Notes: generated by a model from the letters alone, not told the origin. Positions 16,600 through 25,599 are shown, numbered from the stretch's first letter. The stretch: 64,000 nucleotides of DNA from Algibacter pectinivorans (GCF_900112595.1 NZ_FOMI01000012.1:61773-125772), one strand, 5' to 3'. A program made the numbers and translations.

Positions 16600-17982
16600 A
16601 TGAAAAAATTACTTTTTATAGCACTTGCAGTAAGTGTTTTTAGTTGTAAAAAAGAAACACAAACTAAAACTGATAACCATGCTATTATATCTGGTAAAAT
16701 TACAAATATACAACCAGGAACCCTTACTATTAATAGCGAAGACCGAACGTTTTCGGCGCCAGTAAAAGTAGAAGCAGACGGAACTTTTATCGATACTTTA
16801 AGTACCGATATAAAATCTTATGTGTTATACGATGGTAAAAATCCAGTATTTTTAAATATAGCTCCAGGCTTTAATTTAAACATAACATACGATGCTGCTA
16901 ATTTTGATAATACGATAGCAATTTCTGGTAATGGCTCTAAAATAAACAACTATTTTGTTGCTAAAAGAAAAGCAGAAATGGAACTTGCTAAAAAAAGTGC
17001 TGAAATCTTTGTTTTAGACGAAGCAAGCTATAAAGCCAAAATGTTAGAGTTTAAAAACACCCAAGAGGATATTTTAAATAATGCTAAAGATTTACCTTCC
17101 GATTTTATTTCAAAAGAAAAAAGAAGCATTAATTACGGGTATTTAAGTAGCCTTAGTAATTTTGAAAGAGCACATCAATACTTTACAAAAAATAATGACT
17201 TTAAAGTATCTGAAGACTTCTTAAAAGATTTAGACGGTATGGATTTTTCAAATGCTGAAGATTTTGAGTTTTCTAGCCATTATAAAGGTATTGTTAACGA
17301 TCATTATGCTAGTAAGGCTCGCGAATTACAAACTAAAGATTCTATTGCTTACGATTTAGCATACCTTAAAACCGTAAGTGCTGTTGAAAGCGAACCTATA
17401 AAAAACACTTTATTATTTGAGTTTGTAAACTTTAATATGACGTATTCAAATGATGTTGATGCTTTATACAATACCTATTTAAAGAATTCTACCAACGAGA
17501 AAAACAATACTACGGTAACCAAAAAATACAACAAGCTTACTGCACTAAAAAAGGGAAAACCATCGCCTAAATTTACTAATTACGAAAATCACTCTGGGGG
17601 TAGAACCTCTTTAGAAGATTTAAAAGGAAAGTACGTTTATATAGATGTTTGGGCTACTTGGTGCGGACCTTGCATCCAACAAATACCACACTTACAAAAA
17701 ATTGAAAAACAATATTTTGGTAAAAACATTGAGTTTGTAAGTATTTCTATTGATAAGAATAGAGATTACGAAAAATGGAAAACTATGGTAGTTGAAAAAG
17801 ATTTAGGCGGTATACAATTATTTGCGGATAGCGATTGGAATTCGGCATTTGTTCAAGATTACCAAATTCAAGGTATTCCTAAATTTATTTTAGTAGACCC
17901 ACAAGGCAATATTGTAGATGCTAATGCTCCTAGACCTTCAAGTCCTAAATTAATCGAATTGTTTAACGAACTGAATATTTAA
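16600..17982 (+). CDS. TlpA/ResA-family thioredoxin-like lipoprotein with DUF4369-like N-terminus
   Basis: The chosen ATG gives a lipoprotein signal peptide (MKKLLFIALAVSVFSC, lipobox Cys16). An early start at 16576 would add eight residues before it. Residues 20-120 look like the beta-rich DUF4369 domain that precedes many Bacteroidota thioredoxins, a helical middle follows, and the last 130 residues are a thioredoxin fold with WCGPC (Cys355, Cys358) and the cis-proline GIP motif. It is probably an envelope thiol-disulfide oxidoreductase that keeps cysteines reduced, for example for cytochrome c maturation. A strong terminator follows the gene. Confidence 0.85.
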   Translation: MKKLLFIALAVSVFSCKKETQTKTDNHAIISGKITNIQPGTLTINSEDRTFSAPVKVEADGTFIDTLSTDIKSYVLYDGKNPVFLNIAPGFNLNITYDAANFDNTIAISGNGSKINNYFVAKRKAEMELAKKSAEIFVLDEASYKAKMLEFKNTQEDILNNAKDLPSDFISKEKRSINYGYLSSLSNFERAHQYFTKNNDFKVSEDFLKDLDGMDFSNAEDFEFSSHYKGIVNDHYASKARELQTKDSIAYDLAYLKTVSAVESEPIKNTLLFEFVNFNMTYSNDVDALYNTYLKNSTNEKNNTTVTKKYNKLTALKKGKPSPKFTNYENHSGGRTSLEDLKGKYVYIDVWATWCGPCIQQIPHLQKIEKQYFGKNIEFVSISIDKNRDYEKWKTMVVEKDLGGIQLFADSDWNSAFVQDYQIQGIPKFILVDPQGNIVDANAPRPSSPKLIELFNELNI

Positions 17983-18000
17983 ACACCAATTTCATTATAA

Positions 18001-18047
18001 AAAAAGCCCTCATTAAAGTTTTTACTTTGTGAGGGCTTTTATCTTTT
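18001..18047. terminator. Strong bidirectional rho-independent terminator
   Basis: AAAAGCCCTCA (18002-18012) pairs with TGAGGGCTTTT (18030-18040), and an inner AAAG/CTTT extends the stem. A-runs precede it and T-runs follow it. It separates the TlpA-like gene from the convergent nnr gene. Confidence 0.85.
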
Positions 18048-18052
18048 TATAG

Positions 18053-19612
18053 CTATTGGGCTTGCTGTTTTGCTTCCTCTTCTTGTTGTGGTGGTTGTTC
18101 GGGTTGTTTAAATAAATCTAAATACGCTTCACCTAAATAATCTATAACATGGCTAGCTATTAAACTTTGATATCCAAAATCTTCAACAGCTATATCTGCC
18201 GATTTACCATGCAAGTACACCCCAAAAATAGCAGCAACCAAAGGATTATAACCTTGCGACACTAAACCTGTAATAATACCCGTTAAAACATCGCCACTAC
18301 CCGCTGTAGATAATCCAGAATTTCCTGTAGTATTTACATATAATTTATCATCAAATACCGTAATGCTATTAGCGCCTTTTATAATAACTATTACCTTATG
18401 CTTTTTAGAAAACGCTTTAACTTTTTTAAGCTTATCAAAGTCATCTTTCCAGGTTCCCATTAAACGCTCTAATTCTTTTGGATGCGGCGTTAAAATTGTA
18501 GATTCAGGTAAAAGCTTTAATAAAGATTTCTTTTTAGCTAGTAAATTAATACCATCGGCATCAATAACCAAAGGTGCTTTGTTGGTTTTTAAAAAGGCTT
18601 CAAATGCACTAGCCGTATCATTATCTGTCCCTGCTCCTATTCCAAAAGCTATAACAGTTGGTTCTAAATCAAATTTAATATTAGTAATCTTTTCTTCATC
18701 GCTATCCGTAATTACCATCGCTTCAGGAAAAGCTGCTTGTAATGGATAATACCCACATTTTGGTACAAATGCAGAAACTAATCCCGCACCCGAAGACAAC
18801 GCAGCTCTACTAGCCAGTGTAACAGCTCCAATTTTACCATAACTACCGCCAACTATTAACGTATGTCCAAATTGCCCTTTATGCGAATATTTTTCACGCG
18901 GAATGTAATTAGATAATACTTCGTGTTTACCAATAAGTTCTACTTCGGTTTGAGTGGTATACAAAAACTCTTTATCTAAGCCTATATCCAAGACTTCCCA
19001 TTGCACTGTGTATTTAGCAGTTTCTGGTAAAAAGAACACCAATTTTGGCGATGCAAAACTTAAAGTATACCCCGCCCAAACTACAGCATCTTCATCTTCA
19101 ATTGCCTTATCTGGAAATAATCCCGAAGGGATATCAATAGCTAAAGTAAAGGCTTTACTAGCCCTAAAATGTAAAAATAATTGTTTTACCCATTCGTCTA
19201 CCGGTCTATTTAATCCTATACCAAAAACAGCATCAACAATAATATCTTCTGGGTTTATAGCAGGAAAATCTTCGGCACAATTTAAAAGAACAGGCCATTT
19301 TTTAGTCACATTTTTAATCCTATCATAATTAACCAAAAAATCTTTGGATCGCTTATCGCTACAATTAATTATAAAGGTATTTACATTATAACCATGGGTT
19401 ATTAAATGTCGCGCTAAAACAAGGCCATCGCCTCCATTATTGCCAATTCCGCAAAACACATGAATAGGTACTTGTGCCCCTTGCATTCGTGCATGTATCC
19501 AATTAAAAATTTGCGTACCTGCACGCTCCATTAATTCGGTTGAGGTAATATTTTGTCTTTCGGCAGTTAGTTTATCTCCTTCGTAAATCTGCTCTTTAGA
19601 AAATAGTTTCAT
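18053..19612 (-). CDS. nnr: Bifunctional NAD(P)H-hydrate epimerase / ADP-dependent dehydratase
   Basis: The enzyme repairs hydrated NADH and NADPH. Residues 1-215 form the YjeF_N epimerase domain, with the GNNGGDGLVLARHL loop that binds the nucleotide. Residues 225-500 form the ribokinase-like ADP/ATP-dependent dehydratase, with THPKELERL and the catalytic GSGDVLTGIITGL. The last 20 residues are a low-complexity Gln/Glu/Pro tail absent from most homologues. Length 519 agrees with E. coli Nnr (515). The gene stands alone on the minus strand between a terminator and the divergent threonine operon. Confidence 0.93.
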   Translation of the reverse strand: MKLFSKEQIYEGDKLTAERQNITSTELMERAGTQIFNWIHARMQGAQVPIHVFCGIGNNGGDGLVLARHLITHGYNVNTFIINCSDKRSKDFLVNYDRIKNVTKKWPVLLNCAEDFPAINPEDIIVDAVFGIGLNRPVDEWVKQLFLHFRASKAFTLAIDIPSGLFPDKAIEDEDAVVWAGYTLSFASPKLVFFLPETAKYTVQWEVLDIGLDKEFLYTTQTEVELIGKHEVLSNYIPREKYSHKGQFGHTLIVGGSYGKIGAVTLASRAALSSGAGLVSAFVPKCGYYPLQAAFPEAMVITDSDEEKITNIKFDLEPTVIAFGIGAGTDNDTASAFEAFLKTNKAPLVIDADGINLLAKKKSLLKLLPESTILTPHPKELERLMGTWKDDFDKLKKVKAFSKKHKVIVIIKGANSITVFDDKLYVNTTGNSGLSTAGSGDVLTGIITGLVSQGYNPLVAAIFGVYLHGKSADIAVEDFGYQSLIASHVIDYLGEAYLDLFKQPEQPPQQEEEAKQQAQ

Positions 19613-19820
19613 TTGTTCTTTTTAATTATATTTTAACGCTCACATATAGCTTCCACATAGTTTGTATGTTAAGATTTAACTTTTCGTTATGGAAGTTTCA
19701 TGTGTTATTATAGATTTTTCAATTCTTATTGCAATTTGTCGTTTTTTTTAAACGAATAGCGATTGAAGATAAGAATATTGTAAAAAAGTTATTTTAGTTT
19801 TTTTATAAGCCTAAAAGTAA

Positions 19821-19828
19821 TACTTTTG
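19821..19828 (+). promoter_or_regulatory. -7 element of the threonine operon leader
   Basis: TACTTTTG matches TAnnTTTG and lies 21 bases before the leader-peptide ATG at 19849. No exact -33 TTG is at the right distance. The rest of 19613-19820 contains no evident gene. Confidence 0.45.
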
Positions 19829-19848
19829 ATGGGTATTATATAACTATA

Positions 19849-19956
19849 ATGAATCATTTCAACCAAAATACACTTCAAACTGTTTCTTTTCTAGTAAAAG
19901 GAACAACATCTATTTTTGGTACAATTACAAATACTACAACCCTTTGGGGTTACTAG
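19849..19956 (+). CDS. Threonine operon leader peptide (35 aa, Thr-rich)
   Basis: A small reading frame, ATG to TAG, encodes 35 residues of which nine are threonine and two isoleucine. Seven Thr and both Ile fall in the stretch 19-31, ending INTTT-like (…GTITNTTTLWGY). It lies 86 bases before thrA, behind a -7 element. Thr/Ile-rich leader peptides control the thr operon in enterobacteria by ribosome stalling, and the position and composition here suggest the same logic. No homologue was checked, so the coding status rests on composition, position and the RNA pairings described below. Confidence 0.65.
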   Translation: MNHFNQNTLQTVSFLVKGTTSIFGTITNTTTLWGY

Positions 19957-20002
19957 TTATATATATTCCGCACACTTTTTTTGTAATTTTAAAAAATTAC
20001 AA
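19923..20002 (+). promoter_or_regulatory. Candidate attenuator: mutually exclusive leader RNA pairings upstream of thrA
   Basis: TTTGTAATT (19980-19988) can pair either with AATTACAAA (19923-19931), inside the Thr/Ile codons of the leader peptide, or as TTGTAATTT (19981-19989) with AAATTACAA (19994-20002). The second option is a 9-bp hairpin with loop TAAA. A ribosome stalled on the Thr codons would cover the first partner. A small hairpin AACCC-TTTG-GGGTT (19938-19951) spans the leader's last codons. The final hairpin is AT-rich and has no T-run after it, so whether it ends transcription or affects translation of thrA is open. Confidence 0.5.
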
Positions 20003-20042
20003 CATCTCAACTATTATTTTTAATTATATAAGACATTAAAAC

Positions 20043-22487
20043 ATGAAAGTTTTAAAATTCGGAGGTACTTCGGTAGGCTCTTCAAAAAATATAAATAACG
20101 TTATTAACATACTAGTAGATTATAGTAAAACTGATACTATAGCTTGCGTAGTTTCTGCAGTTGGTGGCATTACAGATAAATTACTTTTAGCAGGTAAACA
20201 AGCGCAAAATAAAGAGGAAGCCTTTTTAGAAACGTTTGAAGGTATAAAAGAAAGACATTTTAACATTATTAAAGAGCTTAATCCAGACAACCACACTGCC
20301 ATTTTGGAGTTTGTTGAGGATAAACTTAAAAGCCTAAAAAGTTTATTAGAAGGTATTTATTTAATTAATGAATTATCTCCTAAAACATCAGATAAGCTTG
20401 TTAGCTTTGGTGAATTATTATCGTCTTTTATCATTGCAGAAACTATGAAAAATAGAAGTTTATCTGCCGATGTTAAAAATTCACAAGAGCTTATAGTAAC
20501 AAACTCAAATTTTACTAAAGCCGAGGTTGATTATACTGTTACAAATACTAATATTCGTGAGTATTTTAAATCTGCTAATCAAAAAATAACAATCCTTCCT
20601 GGGTTTATTTCTAAATCTAAGCTTGGAGAAATAACAACGCTTGGTCGCGGTGGTTCAGATTTTACGGCAGCTATAATTGCAGCAGCACTACATGTTGAAC
20701 AATTAGAAATTTGGACCGATGTAAGCGGTATGTTTACAACCAATCCTAAATTAGTAAAACAGGCTTATCCAATCGATAAAATTTCATATCAAGAAGCTAT
20801 GGAATTATCGCATTTTGGTGCCAAAGTGTTATATCCACCAACGGTTCAACCTGTGTTAAGTTTACAAATTCCTATTCATATAAAAAACACTTTAGAGCCG
20901 AATGCTGTAGGAACCATAATTTCTAATGAAGGAACAACATCAAGTTCACCAGTAAAAGGTATAAGTAATATTAGCAATATTGCATTATTAACTTTAGAAG
21001 GTACAGGAATGGTTGGCATTCCGGGGTTTTCAAAACGTTTGTTTGAAACATTATCACAAGAAAAAATAAATGTGATTATGATTACTCAAGCCTCTTCAGA
21101 ACACTCTATTTGCTTAGGAATTGAAGATAAAGAAGCCGCAACTGCAAAAACAGCAATTGATACCGCTTTTGAGAATGAAATTGCTTTAGGCAAGATAGAA
21201 CCTATTATTGTTGAAACAGGATTATCTATAATTGCCTTAGTTGGTGATAGCATGAAAAACCACCAAGGTATTAGCGGTAAAATGTTTAGTACTTTAGGAA
21301 AAAACAATATTAATATTAGAGCCATTGCTCAAGGTGCTTCAGAAAAAAATATAACAGCGGTTATTAACGAAAAAGATGTTAAAAAAGCTTTAAACACTTT
21401 ACACGAGCAGTTTTTCGAGTCTAAAACAAAACAAATTAATGTCTTTATAACTGGTGTTGGAAATGTTGGCGAACGTTTGGTAGAACAAATTAAACAACAG
21501 AAAAAATACTTAAAGGACAATCTTAAAATTAAACTACGTGTTGCTGGATTATCGAATTCTAGACACATGATTTTTAATGAAGATGGAATCGATTTAAAAA
21601 ATTGGAAAGAGCAATTAGCACAAGGCGAAAAAGCGTCTTTACAAGGCTTTTTTGAAAATACTAAAGCCTTAAATTTACGTAACAGTATTTTTGTTGATGT
21701 TACTGCGAATGCAAATGTTGCCGATTTATATGCGCAATATTTAAAAGAGAGTATTGGTATAGTGGCCTGTAATAAAATAGCCTGTTCAAGTGAATTTAAA
21801 AATTATAAAAACCTTAAGCAATTATCTTTAAAATATAACGCACCTTTTCTTTTTGAAACTAATGTTGGTGCAGGTTTACCTGTAATAGACACCTTAAATA
21901 ATTTAATTGCTTCTGGCGATAAAGTAAACTCAATACAAGCGGTATTATCTGGAAGTTTAAACTTTGTATTTAACAACTTTACAGATAAAACTAAGTTTTA
22001 CGATGTGGTAAAACAAGCGGGAGCAGAAGGCTATACAGAACCAGATCCAAGAATTGATTTAAGCGGTGTAGATGTTGCCCGTAAAATTTTAATTTTGGCT
22101 AGAGAAAGTGGTGTTAAAATGAATTTAGAAGACATTGAAAACACATCATTCTTATCGGAAGCTGGATTAAAAAGTGATTCAGTCGATGATTTTTACGATA
22201 CTTTAATTGCAGACGAAGCGCATTACCAAAGCTTATACGCTTCGGCTAAAGCAAACAACTGCCAATTAAAATATGTAGCCAAGTTCGATAACGGAAAAGC
22301 AAGCGTTAGTTTACAGGAAATTCCAGAAGGACACCCATTTTATAATTTAGAAGGAAGTGATAATATTGTTATGTTCTACACAGAACGTTATGCTAAGCAA
22401 CCTATGATTATTAAAGGTGCCGGGGCAGGTGCAGAAGTTACGGCTTCTGGTTTATTTGCAGACATTATTAGACTAGGAAACGATTAA
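20043..22487 (+). CDS. thrA: Bifunctional aspartate kinase / homoserine dehydrogenase I
   Basis: The enzyme phosphorylates aspartate and later reduces aspartate semialdehyde to homoserine, the first and third steps toward threonine. Residues 1-300 are the aspartokinase (KVLKFGGTSVGSS at the start, TLGRGGSDFTA in the catalytic core). Residues 310-460 contain paired ACT-type regulatory domains. From about residue 465, FITGVGNVGERL begins the NAD(P)-binding domain of homoserine dehydrogenase. Length 814 is close to E. coli ThrA (820). It heads the thr operon and is preceded by a Thr-rich leader, so both feedback inhibition and attenuation are plausible. Confidence 0.96.
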   Translation: MKVLKFGGTSVGSSKNINNVINILVDYSKTDTIACVVSAVGGITDKLLLAGKQAQNKEEAFLETFEGIKERHFNIIKELNPDNHTAILEFVEDKLKSLKSLLEGIYLINELSPKTSDKLVSFGELLSSFIIAETMKNRSLSADVKNSQELIVTNSNFTKAEVDYTVTNTNIREYFKSANQKITILPGFISKSKLGEITTLGRGGSDFTAAIIAAALHVEQLEIWTDVSGMFTTNPKLVKQAYPIDKISYQEAMELSHFGAKVLYPPTVQPVLSLQIPIHIKNTLEPNAVGTIISNEGTTSSSPVKGISNISNIALLTLEGTGMVGIPGFSKRLFETLSQEKINVIMITQASSEHSICLGIEDKEAATAKTAIDTAFENEIALGKIEPIIVETGLSIIALVGDSMKNHQGISGKMFSTLGKNNINIRAIAQGASEKNITAVINEKDVKKALNTLHEQFFESKTKQINVFITGVGNVGERLVEQIKQQKKYLKDNLKIKLRVAGLSNSRHMIFNEDGIDLKNWKEQLAQGEKASLQGFFENTKALNLRNSIFVDVTANANVADLYAQYLKESIGIVACNKIACSSEFKNYKNLKQLSLKYNAPFLFETNVGAGLPVIDTLNNLIASGDKVNSIQAVLSGSLNFVFNNFTDKTKFYDVVKQAGAEGYTEPDPRIDLSGVDVARKILILARESGVKMNLEDIENTSFLSEAGLKSDSVDDFYDTLIADEAHYQSLYASAKANNCQLKYVAKFDNGKASVSLQEIPEGHPFYNLEGSDNIVMFYTERYAKQPMIIKGAGAGAEVTASGLFADIIRLGND

Positions 22488-22508
22488 ATAAGTAAGCGGT
22501 TTGCTTGA

Positions 22509-22539
22509 TTAGACTTCTGCTTTTGCGGAAATGACAAAA
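22509..22539 (-). repeat. Short imperfect hairpin repeat between thrA and thrB
   Basis: GCTTTTGCGGAA (22519-22530) is, on the reverse strand, one base different from the TTCCGCGAAAGCG motif found three times elsewhere in the window (shared 12-base part). It sits in a 63-base space between co-transcribed genes and resembles dispersed 'TGCTTTTGCGGAAATGAC' type intergenic repeats. Confidence 0.4.
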
Positions 22540-22550
22540 GAACTTTTGAA

Positions 22551-23474
22551 ATGAACGAAATAAAAATATTTTCTCCGGCAACCGTTGCTAATGTAGCATG
22601 TGGTTTCGATGTTTTAGGGTTTTGCTTAGATAGTGTTGGCGATGACATGGTGATAAGAAAAACCGATAAAAAAGGCATTCATATTACTAAAATTGAGAAT
22701 TTCGATTTACCATTTGAGACCGAATTAAACGTTGCTGGTGTATCGGCATTAGCCATGTACAATGCCATTGATGTTGATTTTGGTTTCGAAATTGAAATCT
22801 ATAAAAACATAAAACCAGGAAGCGGTATTGGAAGTAGCGCTGCAAGTGCTGTTGGTAGCGTATTTGGAATGAATGAACTTATTGGAAGACCATTTAACAA
22901 AACGCAATTAACAGAATTTGCCATTAAAGGCGAAGCTTTAGCGAGTAAATGCGAACATGCAGACAACCTCGCTCCTGCTCTTTTTGGAGGTTTTACCTTG
23001 GTTAAAAGCATATCGCCTTTACAAATTTTAGAGATCCCTACTCCAAATGATTTGTTTGCTACAATAATACATCCGCAAATAGAAATTAAAACATCGGAGT
23101 CTAGAGCGGTATTGCCAAAAGAAGTACCTTTAAGTGATGCTATAGAGCAATGGGCAAACCTAGGAAGTTTAGTACACGCTTTGCATACTAGCGATTATAA
23201 TTTAATTAGCAACTCGTTAAATGATGTAATTGTAGAACCTTACAGAAGCCAACTAATTCCGCTCTTTAATGACGTTAAACAGGCGGCATTACATGTTGGT
23301 GCTCTAGGAGCTGGAATTTCAGGTTCTGGTCCATCCATATTTTCGTTAAGCAAAGGTTTAGAAACAGCAACTAAAGTTAAAGAAGCTATGGCCGCTGTGT
23401 ATTCCAAAACCGATATTGCTTTTGAAGTACATGTTACTAAAATTAATAATGAAGGCGTTAAGATAATTAGCTGA
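22551..23474 (+). CDS. thrB: Homoserine kinase
   Basis: A GHMP-family kinase that phosphorylates homoserine for threonine synthase. The ATP-binding glycine/serine loop PGSGIGSSAASAV lies near residues 88-100, the N-terminal strand opens FSPATVANVACGFDVLGF as in ThrB, and the C-terminal GALGAGISGSGPSIFSL loop is intact. Length 307 matches the bacterial enzyme. It lies 63 bases after thrA. Threonine synthase, its normal next neighbour, is displaced by an inserted four-helix-bundle gene. Confidence 0.95.
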   Translation: MNEIKIFSPATVANVACGFDVLGFCLDSVGDDMVIRKTDKKGIHITKIENFDLPFETELNVAGVSALAMYNAIDVDFGFEIEIYKNIKPGSGIGSSAASAVGSVFGMNELIGRPFNKTQLTEFAIKGEALASKCEHADNLAPALFGGFTLVKSISPLQILEIPTPNDLFATIIHPQIEIKTSESRAVLPKEVPLSDAIEQWANLGSLVHALHTSDYNLISNSLNDVIVEPYRSQLIPLFNDVKQAALHVGALGAGISGSGPSIFSLSKGLETATKVKEAMAAVYSKTDIAFEVHVTKINNEGVKIIS

Positions 23475-23483
23475 ATGAAAGGT

Positions 23484-23509
23484 GACGGAAGACAGAAGAC
23501 TAATGACAG
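23484..23509 (+). repeat. Left inverted repeat flanking the four-helix-bundle gene
   Basis: GACGGAAGAC at 23484-23493 continues with AGAAGAC. The exact reverse complement GTCTTCCGTC occurs at 24026-24035 on the other side of the inserted gene, so the two form an inverted pair about 530 bp apart. Confidence 0.6.
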
Positions 23510-23631
23510 AAGTGCTTATTTTTGTGAATATATAATTGTGGAAAACACATATTAAAAATAGAGATTCTTTATTGAGAACCTAAACGATTTTCAATCCCTA
23601 ATAATTTGGACTTAGGTTAATCTTTTAATAC

Positions 23632-23988
23632 ATGGATAAATTTAAATTTGAGAAACTAATTATTTGGCAAAAAGCAATGGATTTTGGGGAAGTTATAGAT
23701 CAACTGACTAATACTTTTCCTGAGAAAGAAAAATTCAACTTATCTTCTCAAATATGTCGCGCTTCAGATTCAATAGCATTAAATATATCGGAAGGCTTCA
23801 TAGGGCAATCAAATCCAGAACAAAAGAAATTTATAGGTTATTCAATACGCTCTTTAGCGGAAGTCGTAACCTGCTTATTTAAATCTAAAAGAAGAAATTA
23901 TATTTCAGAAGAAGAATTTACAAAATTATATAATGAAGCATACCATCTTATGAAGATGATGAGTGCTTTTAGAAAAAATATTAAATAA
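23632..23988 (+). CDS. Four-helix-bundle protein of the 23S rRNA intervening-sequence (S23/Avd-like) family
   Basis: The 118-residue sequence matches the S23 ribosomal-IVS/four-helix-bundle family: FEKLIIWQKAMDF, then SSQICRASDSIALNISEGF, then a helix with IRSLAEVVTC and a C-terminal MKMMSAFRKNIK. Members occur in 23S rRNA intervening sequences and as small free genes. The related Avd subunit binds nucleic acid and reverse transcriptase in diversity-generating retroelements, but no RT or variable repeat is seen here. The gene interrupts the thr operon and is flanked by inverted GACGGAAGAC repeats, which suggests insertion as a unit. Function unknown. Confidence 0.82.
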   Translation: MDKFKFEKLIIWQKAMDFGEVIDQLTNTFPEKEKFNLSSQICRASDSIALNISEGFIGQSNPEQKKFIGYSIRSLAEVVTCLFKSKRRNYISEEEFTKLYNEAYHLMKMMSAFRKNIK

Positions 23989-24025
23989 AATACGTTTTCA
24001 TAATCGAAAATATTAACAAACACCC

Positions 24026-24048
24026 GTCTTCCGTCAAAGGTCTTCGGT
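24026..24048 (-). repeat. Right inverted repeat flanking the four-helix-bundle gene
   Basis: GTCTTCCGTC (24026-24035) followed by GTCTTCGGTC (24039-24048): read on the minus strand, two tandem GAC-N-GAAGAC units. They mirror the left copy at 23484-23493 and lie 16 bases before the thrC ATG. Confidence 0.6.
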
Positions 24049-24063
24049 CAACTTATTAAAACA

Positions 24064-25356
24064 ATGAATTACTACTCACTAAATCATCAAGCTCCAAACA
24101 CAACGTTTAAAGATGCGGTTATTAAAGGACTAGCGCCAGATAAAGGCTTATACTTTCCTGAAAGCATAACGCCATTGCCTCAATCGTTTTGGGATAATTT
24201 TGATAATTTATCGTATTCTGAAATTGCGTTTGAAGCTATAAAACAGTTTGTATCTCCAGAAATTCCAGAAGACGTTTTAAAAACTATTGTTAGCGAAACA
24301 TTGTCTTTTGATTTTCCTGTTGTAAAACTAAACGAGAGCATTTCAACTTTAGAGTTATTTCATGGTCCAACCATGGCCTTTAAAGATGTTGGTGCGCGTT
24401 TTATGGCGCGTTGTTTAGGCTATTTTAATAAAGATAACACAAACGAAGTTACCGTTTTAGTTGCCACTTCTGGTGATACTGGAGGAGCTGTTGCCAATGG
24501 GTTTTTAGGTGTTAAAGGTGTTAATGTGGTTATACTCTACCCTAGCGGAAAAGTGAGCGATATTCAAGAAATGCAGTTAACTACTTTAGGTCAAAATATT
24601 AAAGCTTTAGAAGTTAATGGCACGTTCGACGATTGTCAAGCCATGGTAAAAACTGCCTTTTTAGATGAAGCGTTAACAAGCCAAATGCAATTAACCTCTG
24701 CCAATTCCATTAATGTAGCACGTTGGCTGCCGCAATTATTTTACTTTATGTTTGCTTATAAACAACTTAAAGCTAGTAATAAAGAGATTGTTTTTTCGGT
24801 GCCTAGTGGAAATTTTGGTAATGTATGCGCTGGTATGATGGCACAACAACTAGGTTTACCAATTAAGCATTTTGTAGCCTCTAATAATGCAAACAATGTT
24901 GTTACACGTTATTTAATTTCGGAGTTATACGAACCAAAACCATCTGTACAAACAATTAGTAATGCTATGGATGTTGGTGCTCCAAGTAACTTTATTCGTA
25001 TTCAAGAAATTTATAAAAACCAATTTGAAACCTTAAAAGAAAACGTGTCGTCTTATAGTTTTTCTGATGATGAAACTCGCGAAGCCATGTTAGAAATTTA
25101 CAATAAGTACAATTATGTTGCCGATCCTCATGGCGCTGTGGGCTATTTAGGTTGTAAATCGCATTTAGAGCAAAATCCGAATGCGCATTGTGTATTTTTA
25201 GAAACCGCACATCCTACTAAATTTTTAGATGTAGTTGAAGAAGTAATTAAAGAAGAGCAACCTTTACCAGAGCAAATACAAGCTGTAATGGGCAGAAAAA
25301 AAGAAGCGACTTTAATTTCTACCTACGAGGATTTAAAATCATTTCTTTTAAACTAA
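24064..25356 (+). CDS. thrC: Threonine synthase
   Basis: A PLP-dependent enzyme (fold type II) converting O-phosphohomoserine to threonine. The PLP-binding lysine lies in HGPTMAFKDVGARF (Lys107), and the phosphate-binding loop is ATSGDTGGAVANGF. The N-terminus has the threonine-synthase entry sequence (YYSLNHQAPNTTFKDAVIKGLAPDKGLYFP). At 430 residues it is the long, E. coli-like class. It completes the thr pathway begun by thrA and thrB, although an inserted gene separates it from thrB by 589 bases. Confidence 0.96.
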   Translation: MNYYSLNHQAPNTTFKDAVIKGLAPDKGLYFPESITPLPQSFWDNFDNLSYSEIAFEAIKQFVSPEIPEDVLKTIVSETLSFDFPVVKLNESISTLELFHGPTMAFKDVGARFMARCLGYFNKDNTNEVTVLVATSGDTGGAVANGFLGVKGVNVVILYPSGKVSDIQEMQLTTLGQNIKALEVNGTFDDCQAMVKTAFLDEALTSQMQLTSANSINVARWLPQLFYFMFAYKQLKASNKEIVFSVPSGNFGNVCAGMMAQQLGLPIKHFVASNNANNVVTRYLISELYEPKPSVQTISNAMDVGAPSNFIRIQEIYKNQFETLKENVSSYSFSDDETREAMLEIYNKYNYVADPHGAVGYLGCKSHLEQNPNAHCVFLETAHPTKFLDVVEEVIKEEQPLPEQIQAVMGRKKEATLISTYEDLKSFLLN

Positions 25357-25362
25357 TTGGGA

Positions 25363-25599
25363 ATGACCTTTGATGATTGGATTGGTTTTTTAGGCGTATT
25401 CCAAATTCTTTTAGCATACTTGCTAAATGTTTTAGGCAAAATAAATAATAAACATTTAGCTTTTATATTATTAAATCTTGTTGGTGCTTCTATGGCGTGT
25501 ATAGCCTCAATTTTAATACAATATTGGCCATTTATTATTTTAGAAGGTATTTGGGCTTTAGTGTCACTCTATAGTTTAATAACACTAAAAAAGGCATAA
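25363..25599 (+). CDS. Small CBU_0592-like membrane protein
   Basis: A 78-residue membrane protein with about three predicted helices (WIGFLGVFQILLAYLLNVLG, LAFILLNLVGASMACIASILIQY, PFIILEGIWALVSLYSLITL). The pattern, with an early WIG and Glu in the last helix, matches the CBU_0592 family of unknown function. The frame also has a TTG directly after the thrC stop (25357). The ATG six bases later begins MTFDDWIGF, which fits the family better and was chosen. It probably rides on the thr operon transcript. Confidence 0.72.
   Translation: MTFDDWIGFLGVFQILLAYLLNVLGKINNKHLAFILLNLVGASMACIASILIQYWPFIILEGIWALVSLYSLITLKKA

Noticed and set aside
18363..18749. A 128-codon plus-strand frame opposite nnr
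   Set aside because: nnr is complete and conserved on the minus strand; this frame has no recognisable protein features.
23632..24048. A diversity-generating retroelement, suggested by the Avd-like protein
   Set aside because: No reverse transcriptase, template repeat or variable repeat is present near the gene.
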